DNA from: Actinoplanes sp. TFC3
GTDB lineage: Bacteria; Actinomycetota; Actinomycetes; Mycobacteriales; Micromonosporaceae
Assembly: GCF_001553785.1 (NCBI RefSeq)
Contig: NZ_LOJP01000011.1
Location: 1-64,000 of the forward strand
Reading direction: 5' to 3'
DNA length: 64,000 bases
Position 1 is the first letter of the stretch. Each line of letters starts with the position of its first letter. The notes under the pieces are model-generated. The model worked only from the letters and a program-made list of their open reading frames with translations, was not told where the DNA came from and did not search any database. Of the stretch, positions 49,833-59,554 are shown one piece after another. A program made the translations under genes and the position numbers.

Positions 49833-52292
49833 TCAGCGGGCCCGGTTGGCCAGCAGGCGCCGGGGGCTGAACCGCACCAGCGAGTCGCGCACGCGGCTCA
49901 TGGTGCTCATCCAGCGGGTGGAGGTTTCGCCCAGCGCCAGGCGCCAGCGCAGCATCACCGAGGGCGGCAGGAGCAGCGCTTCCAGGCGGGTGCGGCGGGT
50001 GGCCGTGGCCGAGAGGCCCTTGCGGACCTGGGTGAGGGCCTCCGGCAGGCCGTCGCCGCGCAGAGGCTGGCGGGCGTAGCGGGCGCGTTCCTCGGCGTGG
50101 CCCAGCAGAGTGGCGCTGGTGGCCGAGCCGGCGGTCAGGTCGGCCTCACGGATCAGGCGCAGGGCGGTGTGGCGGGGTGTTTCGGTCGGGTCGATCGGGA
50201 CCCGGTAGTCGAGCATGGTGTCGACCAGCTCGTCCCAGGCGGCGTGGGCGTCCTCGCGGGCCTGGGTCGACTCGGTGGTCACGGTGACCTCGGGTGACCC
50301 CGGCGGTGAGGCCGGACGGGTGGCCGTGACCGGCATCGAGGCGGAGTGCCGGCGCTTGCGGACCAGGACCCGGCGCAGGGCCGGGACCAGCAGCAGGGCG
50401 AGGAACAGGGCCACGAAGGCGGCGATCAGCAGCGCCGTGGACGACGAGCCCGAGTCGGCCGTGGTGGTGGCCGAGTCGCTCAGGCCCGAGTTGACGTCGC
50501 GGTCGGGGCGGGCGGCGGCGCTGGGGTCGGTGGAGCTGGCGGCGCCGGGGGCCGCCGTCGCCGATGAGCTGGCGGTGGGTTCCTCGGCGCGATCGTTGTC
50601 CGGGGCCCACGCCGAGCGGGACGAGCCGACCACGTCGGCGGCCGGGGTGGCGTCGAACGGGATCCAGCCGTAGCCGTCGAAGTAGACCTCGGTCCAGGCG
50701 TGGGCGTTGCGGTTGGTCAGCACGTACGCGTTGCCGTCGCGGGTGTTGCCCCGGGTGAAGCCGAACGCCACCCGGGCCGGCAGACCGGCGGTGCGGGCCA
50801 TCCAGGCGAGCGCGCCGGCGTACTGCTGGCAGTAGCCGCGCTTGTTCTCCAGGAAGGCCGCGACGGCCGAGGCGCTGCTGTCCGTGCTGGTGGTGGTGAC
50901 GCTGTACTGGAAGCCGTTCTCTTTGGAGAAGTAGCGGTACAGGGCCATCATCTTGTCGTACGGCGTGTCCTTGTCCTGGGTCAGCTTGGTGACCAGCTGC
51001 TCGACGTTGCGGTCGCGCGGCACCGAGGTGAACTGGGTGACGTACGGGTCGTCGGCGGGCAGTTGCTGGGCCTCGCGCAGCTCGGCCGGGGTGAACTTGG
51101 CGCGCACGTAATCGAAGGAGTACTTCTGCCCGCGGGTGGTGGTGCGGGTGGAGAACACCGCCTGGGCGTTGCGGTCGTACGACCACGCCCCGTCGAGCCC
51201 GTCCATCTTGATGGTCGACGTGTAGACCGGAGCCAGCGACTGCGCATAGTCATCGGTGACTTCGACCTCGGCGTGGTACTGCTGGTACTGCCCGCCGAAC
51301 GACGAGGGGTTCTGGCGCGGGTCGTCCAAGCCACGTGACACCGGGCTGCCGGTCGGCGTGCGGTTGGCGAAGCCGTCGGTGGTGAGCACGTCGGCGATGC
51401 CGAAGCGCAGGTAGAACGGGTCGGGCTCGTTGGTGCTGACCTTGAGGTAGTTCTTGGTCGTGGTCTGGGTGAGCTGGCCGGAGAGCGCGGCGAACAGGTT
51501 GATGCGCCCGTTGCCGCCGCCGCCTGCGCCGCCGCCGCCCACGCCGCTGCCACCCTGGGTGAGCTGGTTGAGCAGGCCGGTGTTGAGCCCGGGCACGATC
51601 AGCGGCAGCACCACGGCCGCGGCCACGCCGATGACGGCCAGCCGGCGACCGGCGGCAGCCAGCGGGGAGGGCTCCCAGACATCGACGTCGCGGCCGTCGC
51701 CGGTGAAGCGGCGGCCGAAGCGGCGCACCCGGTCGACGTTGTCGGCGACCAGCAGCCAGAGGAAGCCGGTCGCGCCGATGATGAACGGCAGAACCGGGAC
51801 GCTGTCGATGTAGACCGCCACCGGCACCGAGTAGATGGCCAGCATGGGCAGACCGGCAAGGGCCGGGCGGCGGGCCACCACGGTGAGCAGGTCCACCGCG
51901 ATGGCAACCGCGCCGATGCCCAGCGCGGCGATGAACAGCAGGCCGTCGCGGTCGGGCACCGGCACGCCGTACGAGCGGGTGTCGGTGCCGGCCTGGGTGA
52001 ACAGCTCGGCGAAGTGGCCGAACGTGTCGGGAGTCGGGATCAGGCCCAGCAGTTCCGAGTGGCTGGGGAACATCCAGGTCAGCGTGAGCAGCAGCACGAC
52101 CACCATGCCAGTGGCCTGCGCCCAGGTCGGGAACCGCAACGTGCGCGCGATCACGGCCGCACCCGCCACCAGGCCCACGGTCAGGATGCACTGCAGCAGC
52201 CAGGTCCAGGTGCTGAAGATGGCCGACAGCGGTGCCGCAGCCAGCAGCGTGGCGGCCGCAGCCACCAGCCCCAGTCGTCGTCGGCCCGTCAC
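49833..52292 (-). CDS. Transglutaminase-like membrane protein, right copy
   Basis: 819 residues, identical to the left copy; triad C488-H531-D547. Confidence 0.92.
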   Translation of the reverse strand: MTGRRRLGLVAAAATLLAAAPLSAIFSTWTWLLQCILTVGLVAGAAVIARTLRFPTWAQATGMVVVLLLTLTWMFPSHSELLGLIPTPDTFGHFAELFTQAGTDTRSYGVPVPDRDGLLFIAALGIGAVAIAVDLLTVVARRPALAGLPMLAIYSVPVAVYIDSVPVLPFIIGATGFLWLLVADNVDRVRRFGRRFTGDGRDVDVWEPSPLAAAGRRLAVIGVAAAVVLPLIVPGLNTGLLNQLTQGGSGVGGGGAGGGGNGRINLFAALSGQLTQTTTKNYLKVSTNEPDPFYLRFGIADVLTTDGFANRTPTGSPVSRGLDDPRQNPSSFGGQYQQYHAEVEVTDDYAQSLAPVYTSTIKMDGLDGAWSYDRNAQAVFSTRTTTRGQKYSFDYVRAKFTPAELREAQQLPADDPYVTQFTSVPRDRNVEQLVTKLTQDKDTPYDKMMALYRYFSKENGFQYSVTTTSTDSSASAVAAFLENKRGYCQQYAGALAWMARTAGLPARVAFGFTRGNTRDGNAYVLTNRNAHAWTEVYFDGYGWIPFDATPAADVVGSSRSAWAPDNDRAEEPTASSSATAAPGAASSTDPSAAARPDRDVNSGLSDSATTTADSGSSSTALLIAAFVALFLALLLVPALRRVLVRKRRHSASMPVTATRPASPPGSPEVTVTTESTQAREDAHAAWDELVDTMLDYRVPIDPTETPRHTALRLIREADLTAGSATSATLLGHAEERARYARQPLRGDGLPEALTQVRKGLSATATRRTRLEALLLPPSVMLRWRLALGETSTRWMSTMSRVRDSLVRFSPRRLLANRAR

Positions 52293-52311
52293 AGCGAAAC
52301 TCCCGTCATGT

Positions 52312-53604
52312 TCACATGCCTGCCACGGTCTCGGCCATGGCCGCGCGGTAGGCGAAACCCTGCGATCCCCGGGCGGCCGCCGGCCACAGCGCAGCCAGCG
52401 AGTCGCCGTGGGCCACCGGCAGAGACCGCCAGCCGCTGCGCACCAGGGCCAGCGACGTCGCCGCGTGCTGCCGGTCGGCTTCCTGACGGTCCGCGGGCGT
52501 CAGGTTCACCCAGGTCGAGCTGTTGATGGGCAAGCCGATGCAGGTAGCGCCGTTGCTGCGCAGCCCGGTCAGCACCTCTGCCTCAGCCACCGTGAGCGAG
52601 CCGAACAACCCGATCACCAGGCCGCCGTCGGAGCGGCGGCGCACGCTGTCAACCAGCGTCGAGATGTCGCCGGTCTGGGTCAGCTTGACGTCCGCGAGGG
52701 TGTCGAGCACGGTGCCCTCCCCGCCGGCTTCGATGGCGTCGAGGTCGATGCCCGTGCCCGTGACCAGCCGCAGCTTGTAGCCGGCCTGCCGCAGATGGAC
52801 CGCGATGCTCGCCGCCGCGGAGACCGCCCATTCGAAGCTTGCTGTCGGCCCCTCACCCTGATGGGCGTAGAGGCGAGTATCGAGGACGACCGTAGCGCGC
52901 GATTCCCAAGGCTGCTCCTCGCGCCGGACCATCAGCTCACCCGTGCGAGCCGTGGAGCGCCAGTGCACCCGGCGCAGGTCGTCGCCGCGCCGGTATTCGC
53001 GGGTCGCCGCGTCGTCCTCGCCATGCACGGCCACCGATCGCGCCCGGCTGTCCCCGGTGCCCGCGTACTCCCCGGCGAGCCGGACCGCCGGCAGCGCGAC
53101 GACCTGCGGGATGACCGTGAGGCTGTCGACGCTGGGGAAGGACCGGGTCAGCTCGCACAGCCCGAACGGGTCGGTCAGCCGGATGACCAGCGGACCTACC
53201 GGATAACGGCCGCGCACGTCGGCGCGCACGGTGTACGCCACCGAGCTGGCCATGTGCGCGCCCAGCCGCTCCAGCACCACGCGCGGCCGGCTGCCCAGCG
53301 CGTACGGCAACCGGTCCTCGAGCAGCAGGGTGCCGGTGGGCAGCCGGGACATGTTCTGCAGGCGCAGGATGACCCGGGCGCTGGAGCCGACCGGGGCGCG
53401 GCCCGGCTCCAGCGAGCGGGTGCAGGCCAGCTTGTACCGGCTGCGCCCGACGTACGCGGCGGCCAGCAGGGGTAGCGCCGCCAGCAGGATGGCGACGCGC
53501 AGCAGGTCCTTCTCGCCGAGGATGAACGCCGACAGGGCGGCGGCCATCGCGGCGGCCAGGAAGGACCGGCCCCGGGTGGTCAGCCCCCGCAGAGCCTCGC
53601 GCAT
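52312..53604 (-). CDS. DUF58 protein, right copy
   Basis: 430 residues, identical to the copy at 20787-22079. Confidence 0.9.
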   Translation of the reverse strand: MREALRGLTTRGRSFLAAAMAAALSAFILGEKDLLRVAILLAALPLLAAAYVGRSRYKLACTRSLEPGRAPVGSSARVILRLQNMSRLPTGTLLLEDRLPYALGSRPRVVLERLGAHMASSVAYTVRADVRGRYPVGPLVIRLTDPFGLCELTRSFPSVDSLTVIPQVVALPAVRLAGEYAGTGDSRARSVAVHGEDDAATREYRRGDDLRRVHWRSTARTGELMVRREEQPWESRATVVLDTRLYAHQGEGPTASFEWAVSAAASIAVHLRQAGYKLRLVTGTGIDLDAIEAGGEGTVLDTLADVKLTQTGDISTLVDSVRRRSDGGLVIGLFGSLTVAEAEVLTGLRSNGATCIGLPINSSTWVNLTPADRQEADRQHAATSLALVRSGWRSLPVAHGDSLAALWPAAARGSQGFAYRAAMAETVAGM

Positions 53605-53605
53605 G

Positions 53606-54655
53606 TCAGCGGCCTCGCGACTCGTATTGCGCCCGGCCGTCGCCGTTGGCGCGGGTGTCATAGGGGTTGCGGGCGCGGTCGTGCGGCAGCGGGAGCCGGT
53701 GCACGATCTCCGAGATGATGGTGTCGGTGGTGCGCCGGTTGAGCTGCGCGTCAGCGGTCGGGATGATCCGGTGGGCCATCACCGGTACGGCGAGCGCCTG
53801 CAGGTCGTCGGGCAGCACATAGTCGCGGCCCTCCAGCGCGGCGATCGCTTTCGCGGTGCGCAGCAACTGCAGCGTGGAGCGGGGCGAGGCGCCGAGGCGG
53901 ATCTCGGGGGCCTCGCGGGTGGCGTTGACCAGCGCGATTGCATACTGCTGGACGGCGTCGGCGGCGTGCACCTCGCGGACCGTGGCGATCAGCCGGCGTA
54001 CGAGCGCGGCGTCGGCGACCGCCCGCAAGCTGGCCAGCGGGTCGATGGCGCCGTGGCCGTTGAGCATCGCCAGCTCGGCGCGGGGGTCCGGGTAGCCCAT
54101 CGCGATGCGCGCGGTGAACCGGTCGCGCTGCGCCTCGGGCAGCGGATAGGTCCCCTCCATCTCGATGGGGTTCTGGGTCGCGATGACCATGAAGGGCGAC
54201 TGCAGCTCGTACGTGGTGCCGTCGACGGTGACTTGACGCTCTTCCATGCACTCCAGCAGCGCCGACTGGGTCTTCGGCGAGGCTCGGTTGATCTCGTCGC
54301 CGACCACCAGGTTGGCGAACACCGCGCCGGGCTTGAACTCGAAGTCGCGCGTCTCCTGGTTGTAGACGCTGACGCCGGTCACATCGCTGGGCAGCAGGTC
54401 GGGCGTGAACTGGATGCGGCGCACGGAGCAGTCGATCGAGCGCGCTAGGGCCTTGGCAAGTTTGGTCTTGCCGACGCCGGGCACGTCCTCGATCAGCAGG
54501 TGACCCTCGGCGAGCAGGACGGCCAGCGCCAGCCGCACGGTTGCGCTCTTGCCCTCGATCACCTGCTCGATGTTGCCGATGATCGCGTCGGTCGCGGCGC
54601 GGAAGTCATCGTTGGGCAATGCTCCGCCGGGCGCGTCCCAGGTGGGGGTTGTCAC
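53606..54655 (-). CDS. MoxR-family AAA+ ATPase, right copy
   Basis: 349 residues, identical to the left copy; GTG start at 54655. Confidence 0.93.
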   Translation of the reverse strand: MTTPTWDAPGGALPNDDFRAATDAIIGNIEQVIEGKSATVRLALAVLLAEGHLLIEDVPGVGKTKLAKALARSIDCSVRRIQFTPDLLPSDVTGVSVYNQETRDFEFKPGAVFANLVVGDEINRASPKTQSALLECMEERQVTVDGTTYELQSPFMVIATQNPIEMEGTYPLPEAQRDRFTARIAMGYPDPRAELAMLNGHGAIDPLASLRAVADAALVRRLIATVREVHAADAVQQYAIALVNATREAPEIRLGASPRSTLQLLRTAKAIAALEGRDYVLPDDLQALAVPVMAHRIIPTADAQLNRRTTDTIISEIVHRLPLPHDRARNPYDTRANGDGRAQYESRGR

Positions 54656-54905
54656 GGGCCTCCTCCATGTCGTTCAAGCACCTTCCTACGTGACTACGCC
54701 GAAAGGGAACCGAAGGTTCGCGGGCGGCCGGGGTGTCCGTGGGCCTCCGGCGCCGCCGCCCGTCTCCACAGGTTAGCCCGATCACAGCAAGTCGCCGAGT
54801 CCCGCACGAATCATGCTTACGACACCGGGTCAACGGACTGTGAGTATCGGTCCGGTCACGAATGGGCGGACAGGATACCGGTCGCCGGTTCTTCGGACGT
54901 ACCGC

Positions 54906-54911
54906 TATCAT
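54906..54911 (+). promoter_or_regulatory. Candidate -10 box (TATCAT) of leuS, right copy
   Basis: Six bases before the leader-peptide ATG at 54918. Confidence 0.4.
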
Positions 54912-54917
54912 TTGCGC

Positions 54918-54944
54918 ATGGTCTGTGTCCTGCTTCTTAGCTAG
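54918..54944 (+). CDS. leuS leader peptide MVCVLLLS, right copy
   Basis: Mirror of 19447-19473. The stop codon's last base starts the hairpin 54944-54970. Confidence 0.72.
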   Translation: MVCVLLLS

Positions 54945-54970
54945 CCGCGCGGTCAAAGGACCAGCGCGGC

Positions 54971-54996
54971 GCCCCCTCATGGCAGGGGGCTTTTTT
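54971..54996 (+). terminator. leuS attenuator terminator, right copy
   Basis: Seven-base stem plus six T; mirror of 19395-19420. Confidence 0.8.
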
Positions 54997-55033
54997 GTGC
55001 CCAGACCACCCTGAACTAGACGAGATGGTGACG

Positions 55034-57853
55034 ATGAGCGAGTCCGAGGCAGCGGCGGACGTCCCGGCGTTCCGCTACACGGCGGCGATGGCCAACGAGA
55101 TCGAGCCGCGCTGGCAGGAATTCTGGTCGCAGCACGGCACCTTCCAGGCGCCGAACCCGACCGGTGAGCTGGCCGATCCCGCCCACCCGCGGGCGAACGC
55201 CCCGAAGCTGCACGTGCAGGACATGTTCCCCTATCCCTCCGGGGAAGGCCTGCACGTCGGGCACCCGCTCGGCTACATCGGCACCGACTGCTACACCCGG
55301 TACAAGCGGATGACCGGCTTCAACGTGCTGCACCCGATGGGCTTCGACGCGTTCGGCCTGCCCGCCGAGCAGTATGCGGTCCAGACCGGCACGCACCCGC
55401 GCACCACGACCGCCAAGAACGTCGAGCGTTACCGGCTGCAACTGCGCAAGCTGGGTCTGGCGTACGACGAAAGGCGCTCGTTCTCCACCACCGACCCGGA
55501 CTACTACCGCTGGACCCAGTGGATCTTCCTGCAGGTCTTCAACTCGTGGTTCGACCGTGAGCAGCGCAAGGCCCGCCCGATCGCCGACCTGATCGCCGGG
55601 TTCGAGGCCGGCACCCGCGCTGTGCCCGGCGGCAAGGCGTGGGGCGAGTTGGACGCGGTCGAGCGGCGTGAGGTCGTCAACGGCTACCGGCTGGCCTACG
55701 TCAGCGAGGCGCCGGTCAACTGGTGCCCGGGGCTGGGCACGGTGCTGGCCAACGAGGAGGTCACGCCGGACGGGCGCAGCGAGCGCGGCAACTTCCCGGT
55801 GTTCCAGCGCTCGCTGAAGCAGTGGATGATGCGCATCACCGAGTACGGCGACCGGCTGGTCGACGACCTGGACGCGCTGGACTGGCCCGAGCCGGTCAAG
55901 CTGATGCAGCGCAACTGGATCGGCCGTTCGCGGGGCGCGCACGTGGGCTTCCCGATGGACGGCGGCGACACCATCGAGGTGTTCACCACCCGGCCCGACA
56001 CGCTGTTCGGCGCGACCTACATGGTGCTGGCGCCCGAGCACGCCCTGGTCTCCTCGATCGTTCCCGCAGCCTGGCCCGAGGGCACGAAGGACGCGTGGAC
56101 CGGGGGGCATGCCATCCCGGAAGCCGCCGTCGCCGCCTACCGGGCGCAGGCCGCGGCCAAGACCGAGGAGGAGCGCACCGCCGAGTCCAAGGTCAAGACC
56201 GGCGTGTTCACCGGCGCGTACGCGACCAACCCGGTGAACGGCGAGCAGGTACCGGTGTTCATCGCCGACTACGTGCTGGCCGGCTACGGCACCGGCGCGA
56301 TCATGGCGGTGCCCGCCCACGACGAGCGGGACTGGGACTTCGCGCAGACCTTCGACCTGCCCATTCTGCGTACGATCACCGCTCCCGAGGGCCACGAGGG
56401 CGTCTACACCGGCGATGGCGTAGCGGTGAACTCGGGCTTCCTGGACGGCCTGAGCGTGGTCGACGCCAAGACCTCCATGATCGGCTGGCTGGAGGAGCAG
56501 GGCCACGGCCGCGGGGCCACCACGTACCGGCTGCGCGACTGGCTGTTCAGCCGCCAGCGCTACTGGGGTGAGCCGTTCCCGATCGTGTACGACGAGACCG
56601 GCCTGCCCGTCGCGCTGCCCGAGTCGATGCTGCCGGTCGAACTGCCCGAGGTCGACGACTTTTCCCCGCGCACCTTCGACCCCGACGACGCCGGCAGCGA
56701 ACCCGAGACGCCGCTGTCGCGCAAGAAGGACTGGGTGCAGGTCGAGCTGGACCTGGGCGACGGGCCGAAGACGTACACCCGTGAGACCAACACGATGCCG
56801 CAGTGGGCCGGTTCCTGCTGGTACGAGCTGCGCTACCTGGACCCGCACAACGACAAGGCGTTCGTCGACCCCGAGAACGAGGCCTACTGGATGGGCCCGC
56901 GCAGCGCCGGCGACCCGGGCGGCGTCGACCTGTACGTCGGCGGCGTCGAGCACGCGGTGCTGCACCTGCTGTACGCGCGCTTCTGGCACAAGGTGCTGTT
57001 CGACCTGGGTCACGTGAGCTCGTTCGAGCCGTTCCGCAAGCTGTTCAACCAGGGCTACATCCAGGCGTACGCGTTCAAGGACGCCCGCGGGTTCCCGGTG
57101 CAGGCCAGCGACGTGGTCGAGCGCGACGGCAGATACTTCCTGGGCGAGCAGGAGGTCGTGCGCGAGTACGGCAAGATGGGCAAGTCGCTGAAGAACGTGG
57201 TGACGCCCGACGAGATGGCGCACGAGTACGGCGCCGACACGTTCCGGGTCTACGAGATGGCGATGGGCCCGCTGGATGCCTCCCGCCCGTGGGAGACCCG
57301 GGCGGCGGTCGGCTCGCAGCGCTTCCTGCAGCGGGTCTGGCGCCTGGTGGTCAACGAGGACAGCGGCGAGCTGCGGGTCACCGACGAGCCGCTCGACGCC
57401 AAGTCGCGCCGCGCGTTGCACCGGGCGATCGACGGCGTGCGCGCTGACATGGAGGAGCTGCGCTTCAACACGGCCATCGCCAAGCTGATCGAGCTGACGA
57501 ATACGCTGACCCCACTGCCGACGGCGTCGCGCGAGGCGGTCGAGCCGCTGGTGCTGATGATGTCGCCGTTTGCGCCGCACCTGGCCGAGGAGCTGTGGGG
57601 CAAGCTGGGCCACGCCGGCACGCTGGCCTACGCGGACTTCCCGGCGGCCGACCCGGCCCAGCTGGCCGCCGAGTCGATCACCTATCCGGTGCAGATCAAC
57701 GGCAAGGTTCGCGGCCGGGTCGAGGTGGCGCCGGATACCGCTGAGGATGCCGTACGGGCGGCGGCGCTGGACGCGGTGGCCGAGGTGCTGGCCGGCCGGG
57801 AGCCGCGCAAGGTCATCGTTGTGAAGGGCCGCCTGGTCAGCGTGGTGGTCTGA
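55034..57853 (+). CDS. leuS: Leucyl-tRNA synthetase, right copy
   Basis: 939 residues, protein identical to the left copy. Two identical genomic leuS genes would be unusual, which argues against a natural duplication. Confidence 0.96.
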   Translation: MSESEAAADVPAFRYTAAMANEIEPRWQEFWSQHGTFQAPNPTGELADPAHPRANAPKLHVQDMFPYPSGEGLHVGHPLGYIGTDCYTRYKRMTGFNVLHPMGFDAFGLPAEQYAVQTGTHPRTTTAKNVERYRLQLRKLGLAYDERRSFSTTDPDYYRWTQWIFLQVFNSWFDREQRKARPIADLIAGFEAGTRAVPGGKAWGELDAVERREVVNGYRLAYVSEAPVNWCPGLGTVLANEEVTPDGRSERGNFPVFQRSLKQWMMRITEYGDRLVDDLDALDWPEPVKLMQRNWIGRSRGAHVGFPMDGGDTIEVFTTRPDTLFGATYMVLAPEHALVSSIVPAAWPEGTKDAWTGGHAIPEAAVAAYRAQAAAKTEEERTAESKVKTGVFTGAYATNPVNGEQVPVFIADYVLAGYGTGAIMAVPAHDERDWDFAQTFDLPILRTITAPEGHEGVYTGDGVAVNSGFLDGLSVVDAKTSMIGWLEEQGHGRGATTYRLRDWLFSRQRYWGEPFPIVYDETGLPVALPESMLPVELPEVDDFSPRTFDPDDAGSEPETPLSRKKDWVQVELDLGDGPKTYTRETNTMPQWAGSCWYELRYLDPHNDKAFVDPENEAYWMGPRSAGDPGGVDLYVGGVEHAVLHLLYARFWHKVLFDLGHVSSFEPFRKLFNQGYIQAYAFKDARGFPVQASDVVERDGRYFLGEQEVVREYGKMGKSLKNVVTPDEMAHEYGADTFRVYEMAMGPLDASRPWETRAAVGSQRFLQRVWRLVVNEDSGELRVTDEPLDAKSRRALHRAIDGVRADMEELRFNTAIAKLIELTNTLTPLPTASREAVEPLVLMMSPFAPHLAEELWGKLGHAGTLAYADFPAADPAQLAAESITYPVQINGKVRGRVEVAPDTAEDAVRAAALDAVAEVLAGREPRKVIVVKGRLVSVVV

Positions 57854-57863
57854 GCTGTTCAAC

Positions 57864-57899
57864 GAGAAGGGCCCGGTCCGCTCGGACCGGGCCCTTCTC
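57864..57899. terminator. Bidirectional terminator, right copy
   Basis: Mirror of the 16-bp stem at 16492-16527. Confidence 0.8.
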
Positions 57900-57978
57900 C
57901 GTCGACGAAGGCGATGCGGTCGGCGGTGATGCCATCCTGGAACCGGTTCGGCGAAGGTGATGGCAGGGAACGCCAAAT

Positions 57979-58003
57979 GCCAGGCACCCATCGGGCGCCT
58001 GGC
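57979..58003 (-). terminator. Hairpin after TVP38-family gene, right copy
   Basis: Mirror of 16388-16412. Confidence 0.55.
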
Positions 58004-58019
58004 TTCAGGCAGCGTGACC

Positions 58020-58775
58020 TCAGCCCGCGGCAGCGGCGGCAGCGTTGCGGCGGGCGGCGATGCGCCAGCGCAGCACGATCGCCGTGGTGAGGCCGATGCC
58101 GATGGCCGCCGGCGCCAGCGTCACCGGGTTGAGCGAGCCCGGCGCCGCCACTGCCGCGCCGATCACCGCGTAGGAGACAGCTGACGGAATCGAGGCGAGC
58201 GTCGTGCCCAGCAGGTAGCGCTTGCGGCACACCGAGGTCGTGCCGTAGGCGTAGCCGATCAGGCCGAAGGGGGCCAGCGGGAGGAAGCGGACCAGCAGGA
58301 CCGCCGACAGGCCGCGGCGGTTGAGCCAGCCGTCGAGGCGTTCCATGCGGCTGCCGTTCTTGCTGCCCAGGGCACCCCGGCCGGCCCAGCGGCCCGCGTA
58401 GTAGGTGGCGACGGCGGCGATGACGGCGGCCGCGAGGGCGGTTGCCGCTCCGGTGGCCGGGCCGAGGAGGGCGCCGCAGGCCAGGGTGATGGCCGTGCGC
58501 GGGACCAGCACCGAGAGGAGCAGGCCGCCGACCACGGCTACCGCCACGGCGGCGACCGGGCCCAGGGCGACGATCGAGTCGGCGATCGACTGCAGCGGGA
58601 GAACTGCGGCAGCCACGCCCAGGGCGGCGACGATCAGGCCGAGGACACCGAAACGGGTGAGCCGGCGGCGCCGGCTCATCGAGGTGGCGGGGGCCGGGTC
58701 GGGGAGCTGCTGGCTGGCCTGAGGGTCCGTGGCGGGGGTGGTGATGCCCCGCGGGGCGATCAGGGTGTCAGTCAT
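58020..58775 (-). CDS. TVP38/TMEM64-family membrane protein, right copy
   Basis: 251 residues, identical to the copy at 15616-16371. Confidence 0.8.
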   Translation of the reverse strand: MTDTLIAPRGITTPATDPQASQQLPDPAPATSMSRRRRLTRFGVLGLIVAALGVAAAVLPLQSIADSIVALGPVAAVAVAVVGGLLLSVLVPRTAITLACGALLGPATGAATALAAAVIAAVATYYAGRWAGRGALGSKNGSRMERLDGWLNRRGLSAVLLVRFLPLAPFGLIGYAYGTTSVCRKRYLLGTTLASIPSAVSYAVIGAAVAAPGSLNPVTLAPAAIGIGLTTAIVLRWRIAARRNAAAAAAG

Positions 58776-58808
58776 GCAGTCGTACCGCCTTCTGGTCGGG
58801 GAACCGGG

Positions 58809-59522
58809 TCATACGGCGCTTGCTGCTGCGAGTCTTTCGCCTCGGAGCCGCTCGGCCCATGTGTCGTCCAGGGGTGCAAGACTATCCGCGCCGATCGCCC
58901 AGCGCAGTAGCAGATCGGCTATAGCTGGGTTGCGAGCCAGTGCGGGGCCGTGGGCGTAGGTGCCGAGCACCTTGCCGAACCAAGCGCCCTCGGTCTGCCC
59001 GTCATTCCCGATTCCGGCTGTGACCCGGGCCAGCGGTGCGACGCCCGGGCGGAGGTGGGTGCGCCCGCCGTGGTTCTCGAAGCCGGTCAGCGGGGGCAGG
59101 CCCAGTCGCGGGTCGACGTCGCCCCGGACCTCACCCACGGCGCGGGTCTCGCCGCGGTCGGAGGTGATGTCGAGCAGGCCAAGGCCGCGGCACTGGGTGC
59201 CCTTGGCGAAGAACGAGCTGCCGAAGAGCTGGTAGCCGGCGCACACGGCGAGCACGGCGGCGCCCTGGTTGACCGCGCGGTGCAGGCCGCCGTCGGTGAT
59301 CAGCCGCTGGGCCGCGAGGGCCTGGGGGCCGTCCTCGCCGCCGCCGATCAGGTAGATGTCGGCGGTCGAGGGCATGGCCTGGTCGGAGCGCACCGAGTAG
59401 GTCTCCACCGGGATGCCGCGCTGGGCGGCCCGGCGGGCCAGGATGAGCAGGTTGCCCCGGTCGCCGTAGGTCGACAGCAGGTCCGGGTAGATCCAGACGA
59501 TGCGCAGAGTGCTCTCACTCAT
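58809..59522 (-). CDS. gatD: GatD, right copy
   Basis: 237 residues, identical to the left copy; C94 and H191 present. Confidence 0.95.
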   Translation of the reverse strand: MSESTLRIVWIYPDLLSTYGDRGNLLILARRAAQRGIPVETYSVRSDQAMPSTADIYLIGGGEDGPQALAAQRLITDGGLHRAVNQGAAVLAVCAGYQLFGSSFFAKGTQCRGLGLLDITSDRGETRAVGEVRGDVDPRLGLPPLTGFENHGGRTHLRPGVAPLARVTAGIGNDGQTEGAWFGKVLGTYAHGPALARNPAIADLLLRWAIGADSLAPLDDTWAERLRGERLAAASAV

Positions 59523-59554
59523 GGGTTGACCTCGGTTTTCCGCTGCGGGGAAGA